DNA of 64,000 nt from contig CM043792.1 of NCBI GenBank assembly GCA_023974075.1, positions 21,567,819-21,631,818 of the forward strand, read 5' to 3'. The notes beneath the pieces are model-generated. The model saw only the letters and a list, made by a program, of their open reading frames with translations. It searched no databases and was not told the origin of the DNA. The position numbers and the translations under genes were made by a program. This DNA is from Chaenocephalus aceratus. Taxonomy: Eukaryota > Chordata > Actinopteri > Perciformes > Channichthyidae. Shown here piece by piece: positions 27,501 through 53,481 of the stretch; position 1 is the first letter of the stretch, and each line of letters starts with the position of its first letter.

Positions 27501-30500
27501 TTTGCAGTCACTGAGACAAATTATAGTTGTATTTCAGACTGTTCATGCTGTAATGAGGCCACCATGTTGAATAGTTAGCCTATTTGTTTGAAAGGCCAGA
27601 ATATATTGGGGAAATGGAGATTAGTCTACTTTGTCCTAAAGACATGCATGTGCCACCGGTTTACCTTTGAGTACTCAATGCTAGAATGGAAATATATTGT
27701 AAAGATATTGTTGTCATACAAAGATAACCCAAAGAAGTAGTGTGAGGCATACGATTGGTGCAATAATCACCAGGACATATTATTCTGAAGCATTCTTATC
27801 ATCCAACTGCACAACATTCAACATCATTTAATCAACAAAAGTCTGACTAGTTTTAAACCAAACTTTCCCTTCAGATGTCAATAACTGCATCTTTTGATTC
27901 CAACCTGAACCTTGGTATGAATATTCAAATCAATAACTAAAAAATGGGTAGCGATGTGTAGGGACACTGACAACGCAATGCTAGTTAAATTAGGTTTAAC
28001 ACCCAAGAGAAATCTAAAGCTAAAGTGTCCACAAAAATACAACACACATTCAATGTTGGGCCGAAATAAACCAATTGCCACTTTTAATTAGAATCCAAAA
28101 AACAGCAATACAAATTCTACAAACACCTTAAAGTCAATGAGCCCAGCTCCAACCCTTTCAAAGCTGTACATGAGACTCAGCTAATCGACAGAGCTCAGAC
28201 GTCACACAAGAGGACCAACCAAAGGAGGAGAATATCAAAAAATGGAGATCACAGACCTTTAAAATAAACTGCAATGTCGTTAAGCACTGACCAGATAAGA
28301 ACAGGGCTGATTATCTGGGAACAGTGAGCAACTGAGAAAGATTTAAACGACAACAACCTCGCCCCTTGAGACTGGTGGACTCAGACAAACGTGGCAACCC
28401 AGAGTCAGTTCTGCCAACAATGAAAAAAACAAACGAAAAATTGGTTTCCGGGAGAAAGAACTGGGTCTATAATCAGAAAAAAGTAGAGGTTCACTTTGAA
28501 CTTTTCCTACCTTTCGGCACTCTGTTGGTTCCTCCTGCAGCTCTTGCATCTTCAGTCTGCCATCCAGTCGACTTTAATGTCAATCCCTTTTCTTTCACTC
28601 TTTAATACACCTGCAAAAACACATGAATGAGGACAACAATAATAAATTAATCCCACAAGCAAAAACATGTCCACCTCTGTTCAAACACACGGCAAATGTG
28701 CATTTGTTAAATGTGTATGACCCCTATACAGTGTGTGCTGATGAATGACTTTAATTGTAGAAAGGTGGTGCAATAATGTCAATAAAATGAAATACAAATC
28801 TAACTGGCTGCTGTGACATTTCTTGTTCATCTTCCAAACAATAATCATAATGCGGCAGAAGCGGTGAACTATCATCAAATTAAAAAACATGGCGGAGGTT
28901 TTTCAGCCTGCAACATAACAAACACAGAGGTCAGTTATGTAGGTGGAAATACTCATTTGGGTTTCAAAAGACGGCATATTTGTGCCTCCGCAACTCAACA
29001 CATCAAAGTACATCTTTGCTGATTCTCACCCAAAATGGAATTTGAAGTATACTGATGAAAGAATGTGTTAATGGTTTACAGCAGCAGTGGACATACAAGC
29101 CTATGGTACATCTTTGTAATGGTTCTCTAATAGGTATTTTCATTGGAAATTAAAATTAGTACATTTGTAAAACAGTGTAATTGAAATGTTTATGACACAT
29201 CTTCACAAGAAATAATCTGTTCAGTGTAGCCACGCTCCGATAGTTTCTCTAATACAGTATTACTGGACTTCTATTTTGTATAGGATAACTAGTTTTCAAT
29301 TCAAAGTGTGCAGTCTGTCTATTTTGCAACCAACTTAATAAAACAATATTCCACAGTTATCACATTTACCTGAGCCAGATATAAGAATGTACCTCTATGC
29401 TTTTGATAGTATGTGTTTATAATCATTATTTGTTCAGACTCCCTTTAATTATGTTTATTTTTTCATTTATTTTCTTTGTTCTGTTTCATTTTGTTGTCCC
29501 AGTTTTATCTGTTCATATATATGGCACATTATGTAATACTGTACGTTTTGTGTACTGCCCTTTGCATAAAAAAAAGAAGAAGGTTCAATTCCACTGTGTT
29601 TCTGAGAAATCCATTTCTGGTGGTTAATTATAATCAGGATATGATGTTTGAATTCAATTCATGTCATTATGGAAAATAAAGGGGGTTTTGTTTTGTCATG
29701 CAGTTTTTTACTTTAGATTAAGCATTCCCTTACATATAATTTCAAAGATCCATCCTGTAACACAACTGTCAGCAATACTCTGTCAAGACTCATTATCATT
29801 ATGGATTCTCCCAAAGATATATTCTGCATAATGACATGATTAGTTGTCTCTCACATGTGTTTGTCTGCGTGCTCTGAACTAAACCAAGGTCTTACATTCA
29901 TTATATTTCAATGCACTGATTGAGTATAGCAATGTGCCCTTCTCTTTTTAATAAATGTCAAAGCAGATGCATTTGTGGAATCTGAAAGGCAAAAGTTGCA
30001 TTAAATTATAGAAGTGCATTGGTCCAGAAAAACACTTCCATTTCCTATCCAATGACTGACAGTTCCATCTTTCCCTTTCCTTGATGTTTAGGGAAATACA
30101 TTAAATATATTTTTTTTATTGTATTATTTTTTATTATTATATTATTCTGTATGGACAAAAGTAAGATTATATCCCATCTCTATCCACTGAGCACATCTGG
30201 GATGGCTGGCCAAGCTTTACAAGTGTGTTCGCATTTGTAAACTGTGTCCACCTATAGCAGGTTTTGGAAAAGACATTGGAAAGTCATACTTTATTTATGA
30301 TGCGTAGTACACAACATTAAGAATTTAAGAGGACTGGGCAGCGAATTGTGTCAAATGATAATGTGTAGATTTACTTTATGGGCATGTATGCTAGAGGGTT
30401 GCTTTAAACTAGCCGCACATCCACTTCCAATTGCATCAGTGCTAATACTTTAAACACAGCAAGGATAACTACATTTCAAATATTTCCTCCTGCTGCGTCC

Positions 30501-30519
30501 GGTTGCACACACAAGCTTT
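24591..30519. other. fscn2-tmem235 intergenic, no gene seen
   Basis: AT-rich DNA with only short ORFs lacking domains. A TTA/TAA-rich simple stretch is near 25440-25500. One CTCF-like site in plus orientation (25782-25797) is reported in findings. Confidence 0.5.
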
Positions 30520-30527
30520 TCAAATTG

Positions 30528-30904
30528 TAAGGGTGGTGGAAATAATCAATACAGCATAGTATTGCGATACTTTGCGTGGCGATATTGTATCGATACACGG
30601 ACGCCAAGTATCGATATTTTATGTTATAAACTATTCATATTGCAAATCCAAATTTCAAGTTTTTGGTAACAATTTATTTTTCGATTCATTAAATGGTGCT
30701 GAGCTTTTTCTTGTGCGGTCATAGCCATGGGTAAAGTAAGTGGGATTGGCAGGAAGTTAGTCAAAACAAAGATGTAAATATATAGCAATATATTGTATCG
30801 CAATACTTAGCATACATGTATCGTAGAATCGCAATACTATCAAATTGTGGCTTAAGTATCGCGATAGTATCGTATCGTGGGGAGCCTGGTGATTCCCATC
30901 CGTA
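30528..30904. mobile_element. hAT-type MITE with 8-bp target-site duplication
   Basis: The 377-bp element is flanked by identical TCAAATTG at 30520-30527 and 30905-30912. Its ends are imperfect inverted repeats (left TAAGGGTGGTGGAAAT; right, reverse complement, TACGGATGGGAATC). Inside are many GTATCG/CGATAC motifs on both strands. The 8-bp TSD places it with hAT elements. It has no coding capacity. Confidence 0.7.
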
Positions 30905-31557
30905 TCAAATTGAATGACATTACATAAAGCTCACTTAAATTACCATATGTTCAGGGATGACTTTAAACTAGGGTTCAAATAATTAACCAACACAATGACA
31001 CTACTTGGATTAGGAAGTGATAAAGGTCATGGCCATTTCCAAGACAATCTGCAAACATTGCAGCTTGTTCCTATTACACCTCTCCAGTAGAATAATTACA
31101 CATCAAAGTGCGAGACCTCACTGAACATGATCAATTAAAAGGGTTAGCTGTTGAAATCTACTCTTCTTTTGTGTGCCTGTTACATCACAGTTTTAAATCA
31201 AATACGATCAATATATTACTGCTATTGAAAACATTGTCAATACATCATTTTCTAGTGGAGAGGAAGAGGAAATCCTGAAGCAGTCTGCAAGAGAACAGGG
31301 CAATATTTATTATACAGGGAAAGGACACCATAACACTTTAAGCCATAAAGCTACACAGGAAAGGCTTCAAAATAAGTAAGTCAGAGTCCAGTCCTAATGA
31401 GAATGTGTTGCCTTGTTGTAGTTGAAAATTGCTTTTCACAGAAGGTCCCCATTCAACTTGACAGAGCATGGGCAGTTTTACCAAAAATACTGTGGGTGCA
31501 ATGGATAGTTTAAAATGTGCTAAGCAGATGGACCTATCCACACGGTGCCCTACGGTA

Positions 31558-31720
31558 TTAAAGGTGACCTATCATGCAAAATGCACTTTTGTACGTCTTT
31601 TATACATGAATATGTGTGAATGCTGAATGCTAAATGTTTTGAACTCAGCTGTACTATCAGTGCGTTTACAGTTTGATATTAAGATTATTATTTGTTATTA
31701 CTTGGTTCATTGCGAAAAAG
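31558..31720 (+). mobile_element. Left end of a TTAA-type element (fragment)
   Basis: Begins TTAAAGGTGACCTATCATGC and resembles the left end of the element in fscn2 intron 4. I could not find a matching right end nearby, so the right limit given is arbitrary. Confidence 0.4.
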
Positions 31721-32406
31721 AACAACATCTCCTGGGGGTTTTATGTGAAACACTTACCTGAAAGACTGGTGCTAAATTAGCTAGTTCGGCAGTTCCATCA
31801 GTGCGTGTCTCACAAACGGTCTCTCTCCACAGTGTTACGGTTTCGTTCCTCATATAACAATACCGGATCTATTCGGGACTTTTAAACATTTGCTTGGCTT
31901 AACGTCCCGTCGCTTTTGGATAGCTTTCAACACAGCAATATGCTCATGTTGTATTTTCTTTTTCATTTGGACTCAGGTGTGCGTCACGTCAACTATCCAA
32001 GCTGCCCATGGCTGCTTCTCCTACCGGACATTTTCGGTATGACGTCTACGGTAAATAAGTGTTCATAAAGTAGGCTACAAAAGGTAAGTATTTTAAATGA
32101 CTGTTGAATGACATAATGCCAACCGAAATTCTTAATTGTGTCCAGTATGTCAGTACTGTTGTGTTTGTTTATTAAGTGTTAGTACATACGGAAATGTGCT
32201 TAGACTTATTTGTTTGCCTCGGTTTTTACCTCATCGGTGGCTGCATTGAGCTTACTGTTGTATGGGTAGTGAAAGGTTGGACTCCCCACAGTGTATGGTT
32301 TGTTGTCACTGCAGCATGCCTCTATTTCCTCTAATACCAAATAATTAGACATTAACTGTGGGCGGATGCAGTTTGCATCATAAAATGCATTCCTTTCACC
32401 TACTTA

Positions 32407-32765
32407 CAGGTAGGGTAGGTAAGAAGAGTGCGCTAGAATTTGAAAGTACACAACCGAAAAAAATCTGCCCCTTGCTTCAGACTTCCTTAGCCCCACCTTC
32501 AACACACACGAACGCGCACATGACCAATGAGGGCACGAGATAAGATTGTGCACAGATGGGAGGCTGACAGGCCATTCAGTTATTTTAGCCGGGCCAGCTC
32601 AGATGATTGGTCGTGCTTTTTACAGCGCCACGGCTTCCACAGATGAAATATTTGTATGTATTTATTGTCAAAGCATTTAATGTATTCATTGCTATCGGGA
32701 TGTTAAGAGCATTCCATGGAATATAATACAAACCGTTTCTGAAGTGAATTACCTACCCCACCTTT
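32407..32765 (-). mobile_element. MITE just upstream of tmem235
   Basis: Inverted ends CAGGTAGGGTAGGTAAG (left) and AAGGTGGGGTAGGTAATTC (right, reverse complement). The interior contains CATGACCAATGAGGGCACGA and a GCCGGGCC motif. A second copy in the opposite orientation lies at 43701-44037 in tmem235 intron 3. Non-coding. It ends about 380 bp before the tmem235 start codon. Confidence 0.6.
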
Positions 32766-33114
32766 AATGGTCAGTGATCGGTGTTTTATTTTGGAATTCA
32801 GCACCGAAAGTGACGTTGTTTTCTTCTGAATTGACTGTGGATCAATCCAAGAGCGCTGCAAGGCACTACAGTCTGTGTGCGTGCGGGGAGAGACGCATCT
32901 CTCTTCTCATCATTTTAGTTTTTCTTTTAAGTTTTGTATTAATGAACTCTGTTTTGCTGTGTTTGCATCTGGAACTACGTATTACAAGTGCGATTGCCAT
33001 GGAAAACCAACATTTTACAGGGAAGGTTACACCGGGAGAGGTTTTACGCATCGCACATCTTGGAGCATCGAGAAGGAATGCAGTGTAGACGAATATAAAC
33101 ATTGGACACTATAA

Positions 33115-47023
<13,909 letters not shown>

Positions 47024-47660
47024 ATAGATGTTTTTAATAGATTTAATAGATGTTGCTCATGTGCATTTTGCAACCAACAACATGGTACTTTATTTATTTG
47101 TTGTACTGAAATGTATTGAAAAGATAATTGTAATATCACCAGGGGCTCAAGGGAAGAGGCAACACAATGAAGATACAAGCTGGATTTACATAATTACAAC
47201 CATATTGATGCTGAAAAGGGGCGCCGTTTTCACTGGCTCATTGTGAAGACAGCCTGTCATTAATATTATAAATGTGTCCCCACAAACATAACAAAGAGGC
47301 TTACCTTTAAATGTTTCTTTGTAGGGTTTTTCAGTAATTTCCACCTTTTGTTGCTAGATTCCATTTGTATGCCAGTGACACTGTAAACAGCAGAGTGTAC
47401 GGGTCACACTGAATTCAGCAGGAGGTTTTCTGTGAGATGTGTCTTGAAATATGATTGTAAATCATAGAGAGCAGCTTCATCTACGACTCAAATGCAAACT
47501 CACTGCCCTGCAATATGAACACAAGTAAAAGGAGAATGAAGTTGTATGGGATCATTTCCGTTTTGACACATGCTATATATATCTTTTGAGGACAAGTTCG
47601 CCTACTCTATACTTATACTGCTTTTAAATGGGCTATATCAGTGAATAAAGGTATTTCATT
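47024..47660 (+). other. tmem235: tmem235 3' UTR
   Basis: Follows the tmem235 stop; AATAAA at 47644-47649 is the first clear poly(A) signal. No further ORF of interest. Confidence 0.45.
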
Positions 47661-49903
47661 CAAGTGAACCAAACAGGCAATTCATCCACATACTGTAGGC
47701 TCTGGCACACAGCCAGGAATGAGTATGTTATGATAGAATAGCTGTTGCATTGTTGATCCATGTGGTATATCCAATTTGCATATTACAGCTTTTGAAAAGC
47801 AGTTAGCGTTTAGTTGATGTACAATGTTGGCTTGTGACTTTTATTGAACATTTTAGTTTTTGCCTTCTGCTTAACAAACGTCCTACTGTATACCCATCTT
47901 ACAGGTGAATGCATAAATAATGGAAGCAGGGCTGAAGATAAGTGCACTCCTGAGGGTGCTGCAATTTGTTTTCAGCCGTACTTAATGTATGCACGTGTTG
48001 CTGCATGCTTTGCAGTAGTTAACAGCCAGATGTTGTATTAGTCTGTCTGTGCTGAATGAGACTTTTCTCTGCATACTGGAAGAAAAAATAACAAATATAA
48101 CTATATATATTATTGATATATGTATTGATGTCAAATGTATTGTGTTGGTGTTATTTTCTATTTAATACTATTAAAAATCAGTGACACACTCTGTAATTAC
48201 ATTGTACAACATGTCTTAAAGATTGTTTGTGTTTTGAGACAATAAGACCATTTAAAACATTGGATAGTATGCTTCTCCATGCTCGTATGTGTGTTGTATG
48301 TGTTCTGCTTTCAAATGTTGTTGAAGCAAATTATACAAGTAAAATGAGAAATCGTTTATCCATTGAACATGTTTGATAAGGTCTACCACATGAGTGTTCC
48401 TGTTTCATAAACATGAACACCTATCAACCACTAAGACATTCAGCAGGTGTTTATCTAGGATCAAAATGTTTTCTATAAACTGCCTTTAACCCACTGTATG
48501 AGGAAAAGTGACTCATCAAAACTTTTCAATTTTTCATTTTCAAAAGGCTCAGGGGAAAAATAAATGTAATCATACATGAACATATTGAGGTGATGCAGGC
48601 CATTATGTTAGTTGCACTTTCAACAGTTTGTGTTTTTAGTGATTTTTCATCACAATATGTGGACTTACTACTTTTAAATTAAACCTCATGGGGAAAAGCA
48701 GTGCTAATGTCTTTGCTCATGGCAGCGATGCTATTGCGTTAACAGGTGTGCTTATGTCTGCATGGGAGTGATTTGCAACATGATTTAACGTGCCTCAGCC
48801 AGTGAATCAAAACTGAACCGAGAAACATTGTGTCCACTCAGCTGTTTATTTGGCATCGACCTGCCTTGTAATCCTGTCTCAGTTGGTACAGAGAGCAGAA
48901 AACTATAAAGGAAGGAGTAAAGCACCGTGGCTCATCTTGCAGTCCCCCTTTTTATATTAAGGCTGCTGAAATACTATTAAACTTTAACGGAACATAATAA
49001 TTCAATCCACTCTGGCAGAAGAACAAACTTGGTGCTAAGCCATCACTCTTAAGTTTCTGCCCTTGTCATTGACAGAGTTCTGTAATTTTGACTTTGACAA
49101 CCAGTCTAGGCTATCAGTTTTAAGAATTTATTGTGGAAGCACAACCCTGCTTCCATCAGATCTCCTCTTTTTCTTTTTTCCAACTTCTCCTTGGGCTGCA
49201 CATTTTTAAACTCCCAAACAGGCAATCATCCAATACAGTCATAAATCAATTCTCTGCCTTGTAAGAAGGCTCTTTAAGTTGCCTTTGGTTCAATGTTACA
49301 CTGTCAATGTTGCCTTTTGAACTGTAATACCCAGCTTAATGAGGCAATTAGCTTCTCTGTGTGATTTTTCAAATACTTTTTATTCATTTTTAAGTGGCAT
49401 TGCTTGAGCTTGCTTCAAGAAACCTCTGCGGGCCATTATACTGTAGCTTTTTCTCCATTTGTAGCTATGAGTTACTGTAATATAATATATATCATATCCT
49501 CCCTCTGAGTTCATATCAATAACTGAACCCTTATAGGTATTTTACCACATTCAAAGCACAACTAATACTGTATGTAAAGGTAATAAACCATGTTATTTTC
49601 TTAAGCGATAATATCTGAAGGACGACTATGCTGATATCAGCCATAGGGCTTACACTGAAAAACAGATGTAAAAAGTGAATCACTGCACCAAGGGCAACAA
49701 TCTTTCTACTGGTGTACACAGTAAGAGTTCAACCTTGTTGAGAGCAATAATATGAATAGAATAGAATAGAATCGGAGGGATGAAACCCCTCTTTAATGAT
49801 CACATTAGGTTTGGAATTTTTTTTCAGCAAACCTGATATTATGTTTAACCGGCTTTTGTTAGGGATTGTGTCACATATTCATGATGTGCTCATTTGTGTG
49901 TGT

Positions 49904-49972
<69 letters not shown>

Positions 49973-50704
49973 TGTCTGAGGATTGAGTGGTCTCATAAAC
50001 AGAAGAGGGACAGGAAACGTGTGTAAGATGTGTTCTCTCTTACCTGAGAGCCACTTGGAAAGTTAATTAAACCTGTCCCTTGCTCAGTGAGCACCACTAG
50101 TAATGGGATCATTCTAGAAATTGAAGATCAGTGTGTCTCATGTTCATTTATTTCCTAGGATGAATTGGTGGAATAGCTCACACAAGGATACATTCGTAAA
50201 TCATGACGCACAGTCGCGGTACTACATCACAGAGAGGAAATGTCGAGAAGAGTGGACTGACAAGATTTGAGACCCAAGACTTGACAGAACTTAACGCATG
50301 TGATTAATAAAAGTATTTCAAAGAAAATACCTAATCTATTGTTACCAGAAGAATCCATGAGCACTAAGTTACATAATGTCAGCCAGACCTCCTATATGTA
50401 GCCCGCCCAATCACATTGTTCATATATTTCATTATCATGCCTTAAGTAAAATCATGAAGAGACAAATATATATATTTGTTATTCACCTTATGTTGGGAAG
50501 GCTTTATGTCATGTTTTAGTTGCATCACACACAACTTGTTATAGTGCATGTACCTGATTTCAATCATTGATATTTATACAGTTCTGGATTTTATTTATGG
50601 TATTGATTGATTTGTCTCAGATTACTAAGAATTATCAACATCTTTACAGCCATACTGTACTTTGTGCCAAAAATGAACAGAAACAGTGTTTTTTCTCTGC
50701 CCTA
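47661..50704. other. Intergenic, no gene seen
   Basis: AT-rich DNA without recognisable coding sequence, containing a TG array at 49895-49970. Confidence 0.55.
49895..49970 (+). repeat. (TG)n microsatellite
   Basis: About 37 TG units with one GG interruption near its start. Confidence 0.95.
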
Positions 50705-50870
50705 TAGAGAACCGCAGTGACGCGTCCTAAAACCCGGATGTAAACTCCTGCCGGTTCCTTCGTCAAAAACGCAATGCAATTTCTCCATAGGATTTTGGAA
50801 AATAGCTCGAAATAAGGTCTGTGGTTGACACACATTTAAGAGACGGATCACGTTTTGTTCAGCCGGATAA
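50705..50870 (+). repeat. Left terminal inverted repeat of the 12.8-kb element
   Basis: Pairs with about 63290-63460 in inverted orientation. The first 34 bases are identical. The right copy then has about a dozen extra bases before the shared CCGGTTCCTTCGT. Confidence 0.75.
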
Positions 50871-51097
50871 TATCCACATGTCTATGCTACTTTTATAATT
50901 TTTGAATCATAAATCTACTCGCCAGAAGCAAAATGCTAACGTTATGCTATAAACGAACTACAAAAAAGTACAGCAGGCAGCAGCAGGGTCGCACGACTTC
51001 AACGTCACGCCAACTTTAGATCGTTTCAACTGACTTTCGCGCTTGCATATTTTAACAAAGCTTTTCATTTTAGCCACACTGAATTTCACTAGAAGTC

Positions 51098-52557
51098 ATG
51101 GCTGTGTCAATTACCAGTCTGATATCGTTTTTCAAAGATGACAAGAAGAGTGTAGATAGAGGAGAGAACCACTACAAGTCAGGACACGTACAGCAGTGCA
51201 GCCTAGATGAAGGTGTGCTTACCGGTGTTGTCAGGTCTAGCATGAGAGACAAGGTTTATAGAGTGTCGGTGAGTAGTGATAGCAAGAGTACCGTTAACCT
51301 AGAGTTAATTTATTCACATTAGTGACATTAATTCCCATCAACAAGTCAATTTTATGTGTCACATGAAATCTTTATTACAAATATTAAACACCAGAAAACA
51401 CAGACATATCCATGAAATAAACATACAGTAGGCTATAAACAATTAAAGGGATAATTGGGAAGGCATTACAAATGTAAATATATTTTAAATAATAAAACAA
51501 TCCCACCACCACAGGTATCTACAGGAGAAGAGGGAATTCTCTCCACAAAATGTGAATGCCCAGGTGGAGAATGGAAATGCAGTCATGCAGCTGCATTAGC
51601 CATCTTTGCCATCCACAATTTCAGCTGCACTGACACTCCCTGTCAGTGGAAGAAGCCAAAGGAAGCTAAACGTACGCATTCAGTGGAGGAGCTATTTCCT
51701 CCAACCAATAACTCATTCAACCCGCTGACAAGAGAGCCCACCTCCGAAGATCGTGACTGGCTGAGGGACAGACTCGGGGGCAGGTTCTCAGGAATTTCTT
51801 GGCTTCTCTCCCCCGAGCCAGAAGAGGAACACTACAGCTTGGAAACACTTACTGTTCCTGAAATTATCAAATCTGTTGGGCATCAGGGACGTGAGGCAAT
51901 TGTGGCAAGCATGGCATTGTGTGAGGAGCAACAGAGGGCAATTCAGGTGGCTACACTGGTCAGCGAACCAACCCAATCTGGCATTTGTTCAGGAAAGGAA
52001 GGTTGACTGCCAGCTACTTTGGAGCTGTCCTGAGGTCAAAGCGTGTGACTGCTTCCCTTATTGCCAGGGTGCTAGGGCAACAACAGGCCCTTGATGGTGT
52101 TTTGTCTGTACAGTGGGGGACTATGAATGAATGTGAGGGCGTCAGGGCATTCACCACTGCAACCCAGATGCAGGTCCATGAGTCAGGTTTGTGGCTCTCC
52201 CAATCAGGAGTGTTGGGGGCATCTCCAGATGGTCTGGTAGGGTCTTCCGCTGTGCTGGAGGTAAAGTGTCCCTACGGAGCCAGGGAAATGACAATTAGTG
52301 AAGCATTGCAAATCAAGGGCTTCTGTGTCAGTAAGGAGGGAGAAACATTCAGCCTGCGTGAGGAACATCCTTACTGGCACCAAGTGCAAGGTCAGCTTCA
52401 CCTCACTGCAAGAGAGACTTGCTACTTTGTGGTCTGGACTACGAAAGACAGTGTCATCATTCCGATAGCCCGAGATGACAATTGGCAGCCTAACCTGTTG
52501 GCTCTTGAGGACTTTGTCAAGGCCCACATGCTTCCAAAGCTGGCACTGCCGGAATAA
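51098..52557 (+). pseudogene. SWIM zinc finger plus YqaJ-like exonuclease, transposon-encoded, one frameshift
   Basis: Exon 1 is 51098-51268 (57 codons, MAVSITSLISFF start) and exon 2 is 51515-52557, joined by a 246-bp GT-AG intron in phase 0. The SWIM motif CxC-x6-CxH is seen as CECPGGEWKCSH; it is a zinc-binding motif for DNA or protein contact. Downstream lies a YqaJ/lambda-exonuclease-like nuclease of the PD-(D/E)xK fold. RKGRLTASYFG is its N-terminal signature, GASPDGLV supplies the catalytic Asp, LEVKCPYG supplies the E-x-K pair, and HPYWHQVQGQLHLT is the conserved Gln motif. Such enzymes resect double-stranded DNA. The reading frame changes once near 51953-51957, between the SWIM part and the nuclease, with no room for an intron. 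The gene is otherwise intact to its stop. It faces the transposase gene convergently inside shared TIRs. Confidence 0.72.
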
Positions 52558-53147
52558 TCACCGTTGTCACTGTTGTGGTTATTTTCTGAAAAAGACAGAA
52601 AAACAAAAAGGCATATTAATTGACTTGTTCTGAGTTCAGAGAGCACTGCTGTTAACATTAAATATTTCTTTTAGAGAAAACTCATCTTCAGGATGTTATG
52701 GTTCCCCTTTGAAGATCTTTCTTGTAGATGCTGCGATCCTTGTTTGAGTCGTTCATATGTTCGATGAAAAAGATCATAAATCTCTCATTTTCCAATATAG
52801 TAATTTTAAGAAATTGTGAATCGTTTTTAATTTACATTTACTCACCTTTGCAATGTTGTGGTTGTTAGAGTGTTAGGTTTCTGACTACAGAGAATAACAT
52901 ATTTACAAAATAATATTTCTTAATAAAAAAAGGCAGTCCATGCAGAAAACTATTGTGGTTTCTTGATTCAAGCCTGCCTCTGAATCACAAATCACAAACC
53001 ATTCTTTGGAGTAACGTTTTTGATAGAGAAAGACAGAAAACAAACATGAGCCTACCCGAGAGGCCAAACTTTTCAAGGTAAAAAGACAGTTTAAAGATTT
53101 ATATTTGCAGATATTATCAGCACATCTGAGTCAAATTAACATGTGTA
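52558..53147. other. Spacer between the convergent transposon genes
   Basis: AT-rich non-coding sequence after the nuclease stop. No clear element was recognised. Confidence 0.5.
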
Positions 53148-53352
53148 TTAAACAGAACCTAAATAAGAGAAATAAAATGCACCCAGTTTAAAGACATTGT
53201 TTGAGTTTAATGATGAACTCAAAATGTAAAACAAAGTATGAAACATGTTTCTGGATTGATTAAACAGCAGAATCTAAATAAAATAAATAAAATGCACCCA
53301 ATGAAAAGACAGTTTGAGTGTAATGATGAACTCAAAATGTAAAACAAAGTAT
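53148..53352. repeat. Imperfect tandem duplication of about 112 bp
   Basis: Two copies share AAATAAAATGCACCCA and AATGATGAACTCAAAATGTA at a spacing of about 111-115 bp. They lie between the convergent nuclease and transposase genes. Confidence 0.8.
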
Positions 53353-53470
53353 AATAATAACAATACATTTTATTTATATAGCGCTTTTCTACAACTCAAA
53401 GACGCTTTACAGTATGAGGGAGGGTCGAGAAACAAGGACAGGCAAACAAATAAATATAGTAAAATAAAAT
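53353..53470 (+). mobile_element. Non-LTR retroelement-like fragment
   Basis: TTTATTTATATAGCGCTTTT followed by GACGCTTTACAGTATGAGGG resembles 3' ends of fish LINE/SINE copies. Inserted just downstream of the transposase stop. Confidence 0.35.
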
Positions 53471-53481
53471 AAACAGAAAAG

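Noticed and set aside
28366..28605. 79-residue ORF in the fscn2-tmem235 interval
   Set aside because: No domain, no splice partners and no similarity that I recognise.
51269..51514. Possibility that the nuclease gene begins in exon 2 only
   Set aside because: Exon 1 ends at a good GTGAGT donor in phase 0 and joins the exon 2 frame cleanly, so a two-exon model is preferred.
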